Shown: positions 1 to 8,851 of the stretch, piece after piece
How the letters are laid out: every line of letters starts with the position of its first letter
How positions within the stretch are numbered: the first letter of the stretch is position 1
DNA from: Haliea sp.
GTDB taxonomy: Bacteria; Pseudomonadota; Gammaproteobacteria; Pseudomonadales; Halieaceae
NCBI GenBank assembly: GCA_030730585.1
Contig: JANQUV010000101.1
Span: 3,881 to 67,880, forward strand
Length of the DNA: 64,000 nt
Reading direction: 5' to 3'
Translations under genes and position numbers: made by a program
Notes under the pieces: model-generated
Databases searched by the model: none
What the model saw: the letters and a program-made list of their open reading frames with translations, nothing else
What the model was told of the DNA's origin: nothing

Positions 1-896
1 CGATATTCGATTTCCAGGCGATTGATCAAGTCGGCAATCGGCAGAATATCATGGATGGCCCCCACCCCTTGGCCTGCGGACCACACGTCGCGCCAGCGTT
101 TGGCATCGCTGGTGGAAGCGGCGATGTCGATTTTGGCGCCATCGGGCATGTTGGCAGGGTCATAGCCTGCGTTCACCAGGCTTGCGCGTAGCCAGTTGGC
201 TTTCACGCCCGTTAAAGCATCAGAGCAGACGATGTCCGCACTGTTGGCTTCGACCACCATCTGCTTGTAGGCCTGCTCCGCCATGCTTTCTTCCGTGGCG
301 ATGAAACGTGTGCCCATATAGGCATAGTTGGCGCCTAACACCTGCGCGGCGCGCACCCCGCGGCCGCTGGAAATACCGCCCCCGAGCACGATGTCGCCAT
401 CCCAGAACTGTCGAACCTCCTCCACAAAGGCGAAGCCGGATTGCTGGCCCGTGTGGCCACCTGCACCTGCAGCCACCAGCACCAAGCCGTCGACGCCGGC
501 TTCGATAGCTTTGGCGGCGAAGCGCGTATCAATGACGTCGGCGAACACTTTGCCGCCGTAGCCGTGCACGGCCTCAATGGCTTCTCGCGGGCTACCGAGC
601 GCGGAAATCACCAGCGGCGCCTGATATTTAACGGCGAGTTCCAGGTCCTCAAAGCGGCGCGTGTTGGAGCGGTGCATCATCAGGTTGATGGCCCAGGGGC
701 CGTCACTTTCGCCGCCTGTTGCCTCGGTGATCTGTTGTAGCCAGCGCTCCAACTCTTCGAGGCTGCGTGCGTTAACCGAAGGAAAGGTGCCCACGATGCC
801 GGCGCGGCAGCTGGCGATGACCATTTCCGGGCCTGATTGCAGGAACATGGGTGCCTGGAACACAGGTATGCGCAGAGTGTCGAGAGAGCGAGACAT
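1..896 (-). CDS. Nitronate monooxygenase (NMO/2-nitropropane dioxygenase family), C-terminus cut off by window edge
   Basis: FMN-dependent oxidoreductase of the nitronate monooxygenase family. Such enzymes oxidise alkyl nitronates such as propionate-3-nitronate, usually as detoxification. The minus-strand frame opens with MSRSLDTLRIPVFQAPMF and stays open for 298 codons to base 1, so the gene is partial at its 3' end. Visible family motifs are AGAGGHTG (residues 143-150), the phosphate-binding GGGISSGRG (172-180) and GTRFIATEES (195-204). The catalytic His of this family lies in the GGHTG motif (H148). Family members are about 320-350 residues, so little is missing. It is followed upstream, on the same strand, by the DUF1295 gene with a 63-base gap. 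The exact substrate is not readable from the sequence. Confidence 0.85.
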   Translation of the reverse strand, partial: MSRSLDTLRIPVFQAPMFLQSGPEMVIASCRAGIVGTFPSVNARSLEELERWLQQITEATGGESDGPWAINLMMHRSNTRRFEDLELAVKYQAPLVISALGSPREAIEAVHGYGGKVFADVIDTRFAAKAIEAGVDGLVLVAAGAGGHTGQQSGFAFVEEVRQFWDGDIVLGGGISSGRGVRAAQVLGANYAYMGTRFIATEESMAEQAYKQMVVEANSADIVCSDALTGVKANWLRASLVNAGYDPANMPDGAKIDIAASTSDAKRWRDVWSAGQGVGAIHDILPIADLINRLEIEY

Positions 897-959
897 AGTA
901 GTATCCAGCGATTCGTAGTAGCTTGAGTTAGTAGTGGCTTGAGTTAGTAGCGGCTTGGG

Positions 960-1766
960 TTAGGGGCGTGTGAGCTTGGGCGGTAGTGGCAACAAGCCGC
1001 TGGTGCGCGCCATATACTCGGCGTAACCCGGTTTCTCCCGAGCCAGCTTTTTATCCAGCGTTTTCTGCCCGGTGACGTTAATGATCAGGTAGCTGTACGC
1101 GAGGGGCCCGATGACGGTCAACCAGCCCAGCGGCACCTCACAGGCCACCAGCCAGATTCCCCACCACACGCACAGTTCGCCAAAATAGTTGGGGTGCCGG
1201 GAGTAGCGCCAAAGGCCGCTGCACAGCACTGTGCCGCGATTTTCCGGGTTGGCGCGAAAACGCCGTAGCTGGGCATCGGCGACGGTTTCGGTGACCAGGC
1301 CCAGCAGCCACAGCAGGCTCCCTGCGATGGCAAACCACCCGAGTTGGCCGTCGCCGCCCTGCATGCCCAGCTGTATGGGGAGCGAGGCCAGCCACAGCAC
1401 CACGGCTTGCAGCAAAAACACTTGCCGCAGGCTAAACCAGATAAAGGCCCGTTCGGTGGGCACCCAGCTGCGCAGTTTGGTATAGCGCGGGTCTTCACCG
1501 TGTCCCCAGTTGCGCCCGATCAGGTGTGCCGTGATACGCAGCGCCCAAACCAGCACCATCGCCAGTAACAGCCACTGCAATGATCCACGTGACGGAGCCA
1601 GCGCAAAAGCGGCCAGGGTAATGGCAACAATAATCAACGCGAAGAACATATCGATAATGCTCACATCGCGCAGCGGGATGCTGGCCAGCCACAGCCCAAT
1701 GGCGCAGCCAAACGCCACCGGCACCGTGGTAATGAACAGGAAGAGCAGGTCGATTGGGAGGGTCAC
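960..1766 (-). CDS. DUF1295 / steroid 5-alpha-reductase-like integral membrane protein
   Basis: A 268-residue protein with several hydrophobic segments and the C-terminal signature RYSRHPNYFGE (about residues 187-197). That signature is typical of the DUF1295 branch of the steroid 5-alpha-reductase/isoprenylcysteine methyltransferase superfamily. Known relatives are NAD(P)H-dependent reductases or methyltransferases acting on lipophilic substrates; the bacterial members are mostly uncharacterised. The start is a GTG at 1766 preceded by an AGG at suitable spacing. It is on the same strand as the nitronate monooxygenase, 63 bases apart, and could be cotranscribed with it. Function beyond membrane-bound redox or transfer chemistry is not inferable. 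Confidence 0.8.
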   Translation of the reverse strand: MTLPIDLLFLFITTVPVAFGCAIGLWLASIPLRDVSIIDMFFALIIVAITLAAFALAPSRGSLQWLLLAMVLVWALRITAHLIGRNWGHGEDPRYTKLRSWVPTERAFIWFSLRQVFLLQAVVLWLASLPIQLGMQGGDGQLGWFAIAGSLLWLLGLVTETVADAQLRRFRANPENRGTVLCSGLWRYSRHPNYFGELCVWWGIWLVACEVPLGWLTVIGPLAYSYLIINVTGQKTLDKKLAREKPGYAEYMARTSGLLPLPPKLTRP

Positions 1767-1844
1767 GGCAACCTGTGGCTTTTATAAAGAGACTTGCAGT
1801 CTAGCCAAGCCTTTCCGAGCCCGCAAGCGCCGATGAATTTAAAC

Positions 1845-1872
1845 TTGCATAAAAATACTTCATATCTATAAT
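1845..1872 (+). promoter_or_regulatory. Sigma-70-type promoter for the carotenoid oxygenase gene
   Basis: TTGCAT (1845-1850), a 16-base spacer and a perfect TATAAT (1867-1872) lie 72 bases upstream of the GTG start at 1945. Transcription would begin near 1879 and give a leader of about 65 bases. The spacer is one base shorter than the optimum. Confidence 0.6.
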
Positions 1873-1944
1873 CAGAAAAAATCCACGCGCAGCGGGGCTT
1901 TCCCCGTCGCCCGACCCCGCACGCCCGACGCCTGGGAGATTACT

Positions 1945-3465
1945 GTGCAGAGCCTTAGCCAATTTACCGAATACCCGTCTGTAGAGCTGTGCATTGGAGG
2001 CGTGACCGAGTTTGCGGATGCCCCGTCATGGATCTATACATTAGACAACCCTTACCTGCACGGAGTGTATGCGCCAACCACCGATGAGCTCGATGTGTCC
2101 GGGCTTGAGGTGCAGGGCGAATTGCCTGCCGACCTCGAAGGCGCTTACTTCCGCAACGGGCCCAACCCTGTGTTCGAGCCGAAGAACCGCTATCACCCGT
2201 TCGACGGTGATGGCATGGTGCACGGCGTGTATTTCCGCGACGGCCAGGCCGCTTACCGTAATCGGTACGTTGATACAGTGGCTATGCAGGGCGAGCGTGC
2301 AGAGCACCGGTCAACATCACCGGGTGTGATGGGGCCGTTCGATTATTCTGTGTCGTCGTTTGGAATTAAGGACACGTCCAACACCGATGTGGTGTTTTTC
2401 AATGGCGACCTGATGAGCCTGTGGTACAACGCCGGGCACCCCTATCGTCTGGATGCGCATACCCTTGGCACCAAGGGCTATTACGATTTGCAGGGCCGCG
2501 CGCAACGGCGTATGTCCGCGCACTCCAAAGTCGACTGGGCGACCGGCGAATTGCTGTTCTTTGATTATGGCGATGAGCCGCCTTACATGACGTATGGTGT
2601 GGCGGACCCGAGTGGCAAAGTGCTGCACGAAGTGGCGATCGATTTGCCCGGGCCGCGACTGCCGCACGACATTGGTTTTACCACGAACTATACGATCCTC
2701 CACGACCTGCCGTTTTTTCATGACATGAATGTGCTGCGCCAGCACGGTTACCGGGTGCTGACGTTTCACAAGGACATTCCTGCGCGCTTCGGTTTGATTC
2801 CGCGCCACGGTGCGGGGAGTGATGTACGCTGGTTTGAGTGCGAGCCCTGCTACATTTTGCACACCAGTAATGCGTGGGAGGCTGGAGACTGGGTCATCAT
2901 GGATGGCTGCCGTTCAACCAACCCCATGCCTCAAAGCAAACCTGGCGAGGGCGATTTGGCGTCGATGCTGGCCTACATGCGCCTGGAGGCGAACAACTAC
3001 CGCTGGCGCTTTAACCTGCGAACCGGGGAGGTGCGTGAAGGGCCGCTCGACGACCTCAATACCGAGTTTAACAAGACCAACCCGCTGTATCACGGCCGCG
3101 AGAGCCGGTTTGCCTACCATCAGCACATCCCTCTGCACCACGAAGGTGGCTATACGCTGCGTTTTACCGGGTTGGTGAAGTACGACAACGAAAGCGGGAA
3201 ACGCTGGCAGTGGAATTACGGGAAGGGCGTGTTCGGCAGTGAGGCGGTGTTTGCGCCGCGCCGTGGCGCTGCCGCAGCGGCGGGGGAAGATGATGGCTAC
3301 GTGATCACCCTGGTAACGGACAGCACAACCTGGCAGTCGGATTGCCTGGTGTTTGAGGCGCAAGATATCGAGCAGGGGCCGGTGGCCCGAGTGCGCATGC
3401 CGCACCGCATTCCTTACGGATTCCATGCTACTTGGGCGCGCGGTGAAGATTTGTGGCGCGCCTGA
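1945..3465 (+). CDS. Carotenoid oxygenase family protein (carotenoid / lignostilbene cleavage dioxygenase)
   Basis: A 506-residue non-haem Fe(II) dioxygenase of the RPE65/carotenoid cleavage superfamily, which splits a C=C bond of carotenoids, apocarotenoids or stilbenes into two carbonyl products. The four iron-binding histidines of the seven-blade propeller are visible as H193 (SAHSKVDW), H241 (LPHDIGF), H306 (YILHTSN) and H494 (YGFHATW). The N-terminal GAYFRNGPNP motif is also present. The start is GTG at 1945 with GGAG about 8 bases upstream; no signal peptide is seen. It is followed by a TonB receptor, an HxlR regulator and an aldehyde dehydrogenase, which suggests cleavage of an imported hydrophobic compound to aldehydes that are then oxidised. 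Substrate class cannot be decided from motifs alone. Confidence 0.9.
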   Translation: MQSLSQFTEYPSVELCIGGVTEFADAPSWIYTLDNPYLHGVYAPTTDELDVSGLEVQGELPADLEGAYFRNGPNPVFEPKNRYHPFDGDGMVHGVYFRDGQAAYRNRYVDTVAMQGERAEHRSTSPGVMGPFDYSVSSFGIKDTSNTDVVFFNGDLMSLWYNAGHPYRLDAHTLGTKGYYDLQGRAQRRMSAHSKVDWATGELLFFDYGDEPPYMTYGVADPSGKVLHEVAIDLPGPRLPHDIGFTTNYTILHDLPFFHDMNVLRQHGYRVLTFHKDIPARFGLIPRHGAGSDVRWFECEPCYILHTSNAWEAGDWVIMDGCRSTNPMPQSKPGEGDLASMLAYMRLEANNYRWRFNLRTGEVREGPLDDLNTEFNKTNPLYHGRESRFAYHQHIPLHHEGGYTLRFTGLVKYDNESGKRWQWNYGKGVFGSEAVFAPRRGAAAAAGEDDGYVITLVTDSTTWQSDCLVFEAQDIEQGPVARVRMPHRIPYGFHATWARGEDLWRA

Positions 3466-3586
3466 TGTCGCAGCAGCCCTAACCGCGGCCTTGTATTTCA
3501 GAAAAGTTGAGATACACTTGGTTCGTTAATGCAAGTAACAAGACGGGCCCCCGTTTTCAAAAATCATAATAGTGTAAGAGGCTCCC

Positions 3587-5908
3587 ATGAGACATTCCAA
3601 GCTCCGCTTAGCGATCCACACTCTGGCCATTGTGCCTTTCGCGTTGCCGTTGCTGGCCAACGCACAGCAACAGCTTGAAGAGGTTTTGGTCACCGCTGAA
3701 AAGCGGGAACAGAGTATCCAGGACGTGCCCCTTTCCGTCGCCGCCCTCGCCGGCAACGATATTGAAGTGGGCAAAATCAGCGGCCTGAACGACATCGCAT
3801 TCCGTACGCCCGGGCTAACGTACAATCAGTTCAGCATCGGCGAGCCGCGCATTTATATTCGCGGTATTGGTAACAGCTCGGACTCAGCCGGCAGCGACCC
3901 CGCGGTGGGTGTCTTCCTTGATGAGGTGTACATTGGCCGTACCGGCGGTGTGGGCTTTGACTTGTTTGATCTGGAGCGCATTGAAATTCTCCGCGGCCCA
4001 CAGGGCACGCTGTATGGCAAGAATACCAACGGCGGTGCCATCAATATCGTCACCTCGCGGCCTAGCCAAGAAACTGAAATGCGTGTTCGCGTGTCTACCG
4101 GTACCGACCAACTGCGGCATTTTCAAGGTTTGGCCAGCGGCGGGTTAACCGATCGTGTCGCGGGTAAGCTTGTTTACTCCTACCGCGATCGCGACGGCTA
4201 CGGGCGTAACGTGATCACCCCGGGTGACATCAGTACGCTTGGGAATCTGTCGCAAAGCCCTATTATCGGCCCGAGCATTGGTGCCGCCGGTGCGGGTGAA
4301 CGCCTTGATGATGCGCGCTCAGTAAACGTGCGTGGCCAGTTGATGTTCGATCTTACAGAGCGGGTTGATTTACTGCTCAGCGCCGACTACGCGCGCGATG
4401 AAACGGCAGGCCCATGCCGCCATATTCAGAACGTCGATAATGCCATTGCAGGCCTGGGGCCCTTCTGGGAGCTGGCGATGTCGGATGAGTACATGGCAGA
4501 CGAGCGTCACTGCGCCAGCCAGTTCGATACCTCGCAGAAGCGTGAAGTGAACGGCCTGATGGCTCGCTTCGAGGCGGATCTCGACTGGGGTAGCTTAACC
4601 TCTATCACCGCCTGGCGTTCCAGTGACTACAACTGGGTAGACGACCTCACCAGCCTGCCGCTGAACAACCTCACGGCACCATCACCTCCGGGTGTGCCTC
4701 TGCCCCCCGGCTTCTTTACCACCCCAGGCAACGTGATTGACGGCGCCGAGGAAGAGGCTTCGCAGTTCTCTCAAGAGTTCCGCCTCGCTGGCAACACCGA
4801 TCGGGTGAACTGGCTGGCAGGCGTGTTCTTCATGGAAGAGGATGTGGAGCGCGCTGAAGAGTTCTACACGCAATACAGCACGCCTCTGCAGGGCTTGGGT
4901 TTGGCGGGCATCGGTGATGTGTTGTTTACTCAGGACAACACTACCACCAGCTATGCGGTCTATGGGCAGGCCGATTGGTCACTCACCGACCAGCTCACGC
5001 TCACTTACGGGGTGCGCTGGGCCGAGGACGAAAAGGAGATCACTCAAAATTCTATCGACTTGTTGGACACCACACCCTCCGGTGTGCCGCTGATCCTGCC
5101 TTCCTTTGCTGCACCCGTGTCGGCGGATGACTCATGGTCAGAGGTTACGCATAAGCTGTCGCTGGCTTATCGCCCCACCGACGACATGATGTTGTATGCC
5201 ACGTATTCCGAGGGCTTCAAGAGTGGTGCGTTCCAGTCGCAAACCAACTTGGCGAGCGTAGCAACGGAAGCGGTCGACCCGGAAGTGGTGCAGAACGTTG
5301 AAGTGGGTATGAAGTCTTCATGGTGGGATCGCCGCCTGCAGTTTAACCTCTCTTACTACGATATGGACTATGAAGACCTGCAGGTGTTCGAGCTCAATAG
5401 TCGGTTCCTGTTGGTATTGCTCAACGCGCAGGCCGAATCCAAAGGGGTAGAAGCCTCTATTGACTTGGTGCCCATTGAAAACCTCACATTGAACACCAGC
5501 TATAACTGGAGCGACGCCTCCTTCAAGGAGTTCACCAACTCCAATGGGCTCGACCTTGCAGGCCGTGACCTGCCCTTTGCGCCGGATGCTGCTTTAACGA
5601 CCTCTGCCAACTATCGGGTTAACCTGGCCAATGGCAGCGCACTGGACTTCGGTGTCAGCTATAGCTGGAAGGATGATTACTTCACTGGCCCGCAAAACCG
5701 GCCCGTGGAGCGGCAGGCGGCGATTGAGCTGTTGGATGCCAGTGTGAGCTGGACCAGCGCCGACGGTTCTCTTGCAGTGGATGTGTGGGGTAAGAACCTG
5801 AACGATGAACTACAGGTCAGCAGCCGCATCGTTGACCCAACCGGTGTCACTTCCGAGTACTACATGCCACCGCGCACAGCGGGCGTAACGCTCACCAAGA
5901 GCTTCTGA
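3587..5908 (+). CDS. TonB-dependent outer-membrane receptor
   Basis: A 773-residue TonB-dependent transporter. It has an N-terminal signal peptide ending near LLANAQQ, a TonB-box-like LEEVLVTAEKR, and a plug domain with RIYIRGIG and EILRGPQGTLYGKNT-type motifs (about residues 45-150). The long beta-barrel ends in an aromatic residue (LTKSF), the usual outer-membrane assembly signal. This subfamily (Caulobacter/Sphingomonas-like large receptors) takes up hydrophobic organics, sugars or siderophores. Neither a FecA-type signalling extension nor a nearby sigma/anti-sigma pair is present, so it is probably not self-regulated. It lies 121 bases downstream of the carotenoid oxygenase on the same strand and may import that enzyme's substrate. 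Confidence 0.9.
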   Translation: MRHSKLRLAIHTLAIVPFALPLLANAQQQLEEVLVTAEKREQSIQDVPLSVAALAGNDIEVGKISGLNDIAFRTPGLTYNQFSIGEPRIYIRGIGNSSDSAGSDPAVGVFLDEVYIGRTGGVGFDLFDLERIEILRGPQGTLYGKNTNGGAINIVTSRPSQETEMRVRVSTGTDQLRHFQGLASGGLTDRVAGKLVYSYRDRDGYGRNVITPGDISTLGNLSQSPIIGPSIGAAGAGERLDDARSVNVRGQLMFDLTERVDLLLSADYARDETAGPCRHIQNVDNAIAGLGPFWELAMSDEYMADERHCASQFDTSQKREVNGLMARFEADLDWGSLTSITAWRSSDYNWVDDLTSLPLNNLTAPSPPGVPLPPGFFTTPGNVIDGAEEEASQFSQEFRLAGNTDRVNWLAGVFFMEEDVERAEEFYTQYSTPLQGLGLAGIGDVLFTQDNTTTSYAVYGQADWSLTDQLTLTYGVRWAEDEKEITQNSIDLLDTTPSGVPLILPSFAAPVSADDSWSEVTHKLSLAYRPTDDMMLYATYSEGFKSGAFQSQTNLASVATEAVDPEVVQNVEVGMKSSWWDRRLQFNLSYYDMDYEDLQVFELNSRFLLVLLNAQAESKGVEASIDLVPIENLTLNTSYNWSDASFKEFTNSNGLDLAGRDLPFAPDAALTTSANYRVNLANGSALDFGVSYSWKDDYFTGPQNRPVERQAAIELLDASVSWTSADGSLAVDVWGKNLNDELQVSSRIVDPTGVTSEYYMPPRTAGVTLTKSF

Positions 5909-5915
5909 GCTGAAC

Positions 5916-5951
5916 CTGGGCTGCTCTGGGTTTTCGGCTCAGGCAGCCCAG
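5916..5951. terminator. Hairpin after the TonB receptor gene
   Basis: CTGGGCTGC (5916-5924) and GCAGCCCAG (5943-5951) form a perfect 9-base-pair stem with an 18-base loop, just after the receptor stop codon. No T-tract follows, so it may be an mRNA 3'-end stabiliser rather than an intrinsic terminator. Confidence 0.35.
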
Positions 5952-6069
5952 GCAGCTGCGGTGCAATTGACAGATGTCAGCATTGATGACGCGAGTGGAG
6001 GCTCGCGTCTATATCGCTTACTATATTTGCCAATGAAGATTGAACCCTCCCTGGTTGTCTCGCACGCGT

Positions 6070-7011
6070 ATGGATAAGCTAAGAACCCGCGCCAGCTCTA
6101 TCAACCGTGCGCTGGACCAAATTGGCGACAAGTGGTGCCTGCTGATCATTCAGGAAGTTTTCTGGGGCATTAATACCTTTGGTGGCATGCTGGCTGCCAC
6201 GGGCGTGTCCCGCGGTGTTTTGTCCAACCGTCTGACATGGCTGCAAGAGCAGGATTGCCTGCGCAAGCGCGTTGCCGGCGGCAGTTCCCGTCACCCTGTT
6301 TATCACCTCACGCGTAAATCGGTGGACATGTACCAGATGTCCCTGATGGCTGTTACGTGGGAGGAACGCTATTTCCCGCCCCCCGCCGAGGGCAAGGTCC
6401 ATCTGCGTCACCGCACCTGCGGCAACACTCTGCAACCGCGGTTGCGCTGCAGCAGCTGTCGGCAGGACGTGGATGGACGAGACGTAAGCTATCACCCGGG
6501 CCCGGGTGCCACTCGCGATGTGCGCAGTAAAAAAGTCCGGCGGCGCTCATCGTTACCGGCGACGGATGTTCCCGGTGAGCACAGCGTATACCGCAACCTG
6601 GTTGATCTTGTCGGTGATCGCTGGACCGCGAATGTCATTGCACTGGCTTTCCATGGCTTGCAGCGTTTTGATGACTTTCACCACGAGTTACCGGTGGCGA
6701 CGAATATTCTGTCTGACCGCATGCGTTTCCTGGTGCAGCGTGGAGTTTTTGTCACCCGTCCTTACCAGCAGCGCCCCCTTCGCCACGGCTATGAGCTCAC
6801 GGAGTTGGGTTGGGACCTGTTTCCCTACTTCCTGACCTTGCTGCAGTGGGGCGACAAATGGTGCGACCCGAACGGGGCGGGCCGGCCTATGTGTTTAACG
6901 CACACACTCTGCGGTGAAAACTTGCACGGTGAGGTGGTATGCAATCACTGCGGCGAAGAGCTGGATGCTCACCATGTTGACTTTACGATAGGGCCCGAAG
7001 CGCGGCTGTAG
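6070..7011 (+). CDS. Tandem-duplicated HxlR-family transcriptional regulator with two Cys clusters
   Basis: A 313-residue protein made of two HxlR-type winged-helix domains in one chain. The first is about residues 10-105 (LDQIGDKWCLLII), the second about residues 173-265 (VDLVGDRWTANVI). Each is followed by a short zinc-ribbon-like tail: C117 with C127/C130, and C281 with C291/C294. HxlR regulators normally act as homodimers of about 110 residues, so this looks like a covalently linked dimer. I chose ATG 6070; a TTG at 6040 would add 10 residues, and neither start has a clear Shine-Dalgarno site. It sits between the TonB receptor and the PaaN-like dehydrogenase and probably regulates one or both. 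The ligand is unknown. Confidence 0.85.
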   Translation: MDKLRTRASSINRALDQIGDKWCLLIIQEVFWGINTFGGMLAATGVSRGVLSNRLTWLQEQDCLRKRVAGGSSRHPVYHLTRKSVDMYQMSLMAVTWEERYFPPPAEGKVHLRHRTCGNTLQPRLRCSSCRQDVDGRDVSYHPGPGATRDVRSKKVRRRSSLPATDVPGEHSVYRNLVDLVGDRWTANVIALAFHGLQRFDDFHHELPVATNILSDRMRFLVQRGVFVTRPYQQRPLRHGYELTELGWDLFPYFLTLLQWGDKWCDPNGAGRPMCLTHTLCGENLHGEVVCNHCGEELDAHHVDFTIGPEARL

Positions 7012-7104
7012 TCTGCCTGTCGGCATTGATTGCATAAACAGACTTTGCTGTGGCACTGTACGGGCCCCTATTCAAAATAACTGCCACCGCCCATGGAGAG
7101 CCCG

Positions 7105-8796
7105 ATGAGCGCCCTGTTTGCCAAACACCAGGATCTACTCAACAAAGCGTTGGACGCTTGTGCCCAGCGCTATGCCTGGAGTGGCTGGCCGGAAAGTCCC
7201 AGTAGTAAAATTCACGGGGAAGAGAAGCCGGCAGCGGGCCAGGCGCAGTTTGAATCATTATTAGGGCAGGACTTCCCGCTGGCGCAGCCGGCAGAAGTGG
7301 GCCGGGTAGGTGAAGAGGTGTCGCCCTATACCGGGGAGCCGCTCGGTGTACGCTATCCCAAGGTCGACCCTGAAGCCTTATTTACAGCGATTAATGAGGC
7401 CCGTCCCAGTTGGGCGGCGGCCAGCCCTGAAGCGCGTGTTGGCGTGTGTCTGGAAATTTTGCAGCGCTGCGGTGAGCAGCTCTTCGAAAACGCACACGCG
7501 ACGATGCATACCTCCGGTCAATCCTACGTTATGGCCTTTGCCGGTAGCGGGGCCAACGCCCTGGACCGTGGGCTTGAAGCCCTGGCTTACGCGCACAAGG
7601 CCATGCAGGATGTGCCTGCCACCGCGCGCTGGGAGCGCCAGTTTGGCCGCGACGGCGTGGCCAGCCTCGACAAGCGCTATCGTTTGGTGCCACGCGGCAT
7701 CGGGGTGGTGATTTGCTGCGCTACCTTCCCGCTGTGGAACACCTATCCGGCGCTGTGTGCCTCGCTGGCAACCGGCAATCCGGTAGTGTTAAAGCCACAT
7801 CCGGCGGCAACGCTGCCGGTGGCAATGGTGGCGCGCGCCTGTCGAGAAGTGCTGGCCGAAGCCGGCTTTGATCCCAATCTCGTGACTTTGGCGGCCGATA
7901 CCCGTGCTGCGCCGGCGACGCTACCTCTTATTCAACACCCCGACACGGCGATTATTGACTTCACCGGCAGCCCGCGCTTCGGCAGCTGGCTGGAGCAGAA
8001 TTGCCCGGGCAAGCAGGTCTACACAGAAACCGCAGGCTGTAATTCCGTGGTGCTGGAGTCCACCGATGACTTGCTCGCTACGGCCCGCGCCATTGCCCAT
8101 TCCTTGTGTCAGGCGTCGGCGCAAATGTGCACCAGCGTGCAGAACATACATATACCCGCCGCGGGGGTGAGAGTGGCCGGTGAGGTGGTACCGCAGGCCG
8201 CCGTGGCCGCGGCGATTTGTGTCGCGGTAGACCATTGGCTCGCCGACCCGCGCGCCGCGGCGACGCTCTGCGGTACGCTGTTTGACCCCACGGTGCAGGC
8301 TAATGTCGACCGCTACCGTACGCTGGCCGCAGCCGATGGGCGCATCCTGCGCGATTCAGCGCCCTACGAAAACCCGGGCTTTCCGCTTGCGCGCACGGCT
8401 ACTCCGCTGGTTATCGCGGCCAGTGAAGCGGATCGTGCCTGGTATCGAGAAGAAGTCTTTGGCCCGGTGTCTTTCATTATCGCCAACGCAGATGCAGACG
8501 CCTGTTTACGCGATGCCACCGGCAACGCCCGTGATTGTGGCGCCATTACGTCGCACGTGTACTCGACAGATCCTGTTTTTCTGGCACGCGCGGTGGATGC
8601 CTACCACGCGGCGGGTGCTTCGGTGGCGTGCAATTTGACGGGCATGCCCATCAACTTCGCTGCAGCCTATTCAGATTTCCACGTCACCGGGTTAAACCCC
8701 GCAGGCAACGCCTGCCTTGCGGACCTCGCGTTTGTCAGCAATCGCTTCCGCATTGTGCAAACCAAGTTCATGGGCCTGGCACCCGCCAACGCCTGA
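7105..8796 (+). CDS. paaN: PaaN-like aldehyde dehydrogenase (phenylacetic acid degradation protein PaaN family)
   Basis: A 563-residue NAD(P)+-dependent aldehyde dehydrogenase matching the PaaN type. It has a long N-terminal extension before the ALDH core, the nucleotide-binding region VVLKPHPA (about 227-234), general base E308 (TETAGCNS) and nucleophile C342 (QMCTSVQ). The start at 7105 is preferred over ATG 7093 because GGAGA sits 5-9 bases ahead of it. No other phenylacetate genes (paaA-K) are in the window, so this copy is not in a classic paa cluster. It more likely oxidises an aldehyde produced by the nearby carotenoid/lignostilbene-type oxygenase; that link is inference. Family assignment is firm, substrate is not. 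Confidence 0.85.
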   Translation: MSALFAKHQDLLNKALDACAQRYAWSGWPESPSSKIHGEEKPAAGQAQFESLLGQDFPLAQPAEVGRVGEEVSPYTGEPLGVRYPKVDPEALFTAINEARPSWAAASPEARVGVCLEILQRCGEQLFENAHATMHTSGQSYVMAFAGSGANALDRGLEALAYAHKAMQDVPATARWERQFGRDGVASLDKRYRLVPRGIGVVICCATFPLWNTYPALCASLATGNPVVLKPHPAATLPVAMVARACREVLAEAGFDPNLVTLAADTRAAPATLPLIQHPDTAIIDFTGSPRFGSWLEQNCPGKQVYTETAGCNSVVLESTDDLLATARAIAHSLCQASAQMCTSVQNIHIPAAGVRVAGEVVPQAAVAAAICVAVDHWLADPRAAATLCGTLFDPTVQANVDRYRTLAAADGRILRDSAPYENPGFPLARTATPLVIAASEADRAWYREEVFGPVSFIIANADADACLRDATGNARDCGAITSHVYSTDPVFLARAVDAYHAAGASVACNLTGMPINFAAAYSDFHVTGLNPAGNACLADLAFVSNRFRIVQTKFMGLAPANA

Positions 8797-8851
8797 GTGT
8801 TCGATAACGAGCGTTAGAGTATGGGCACGGCCGAGTTAATGCGCTGAGGTA

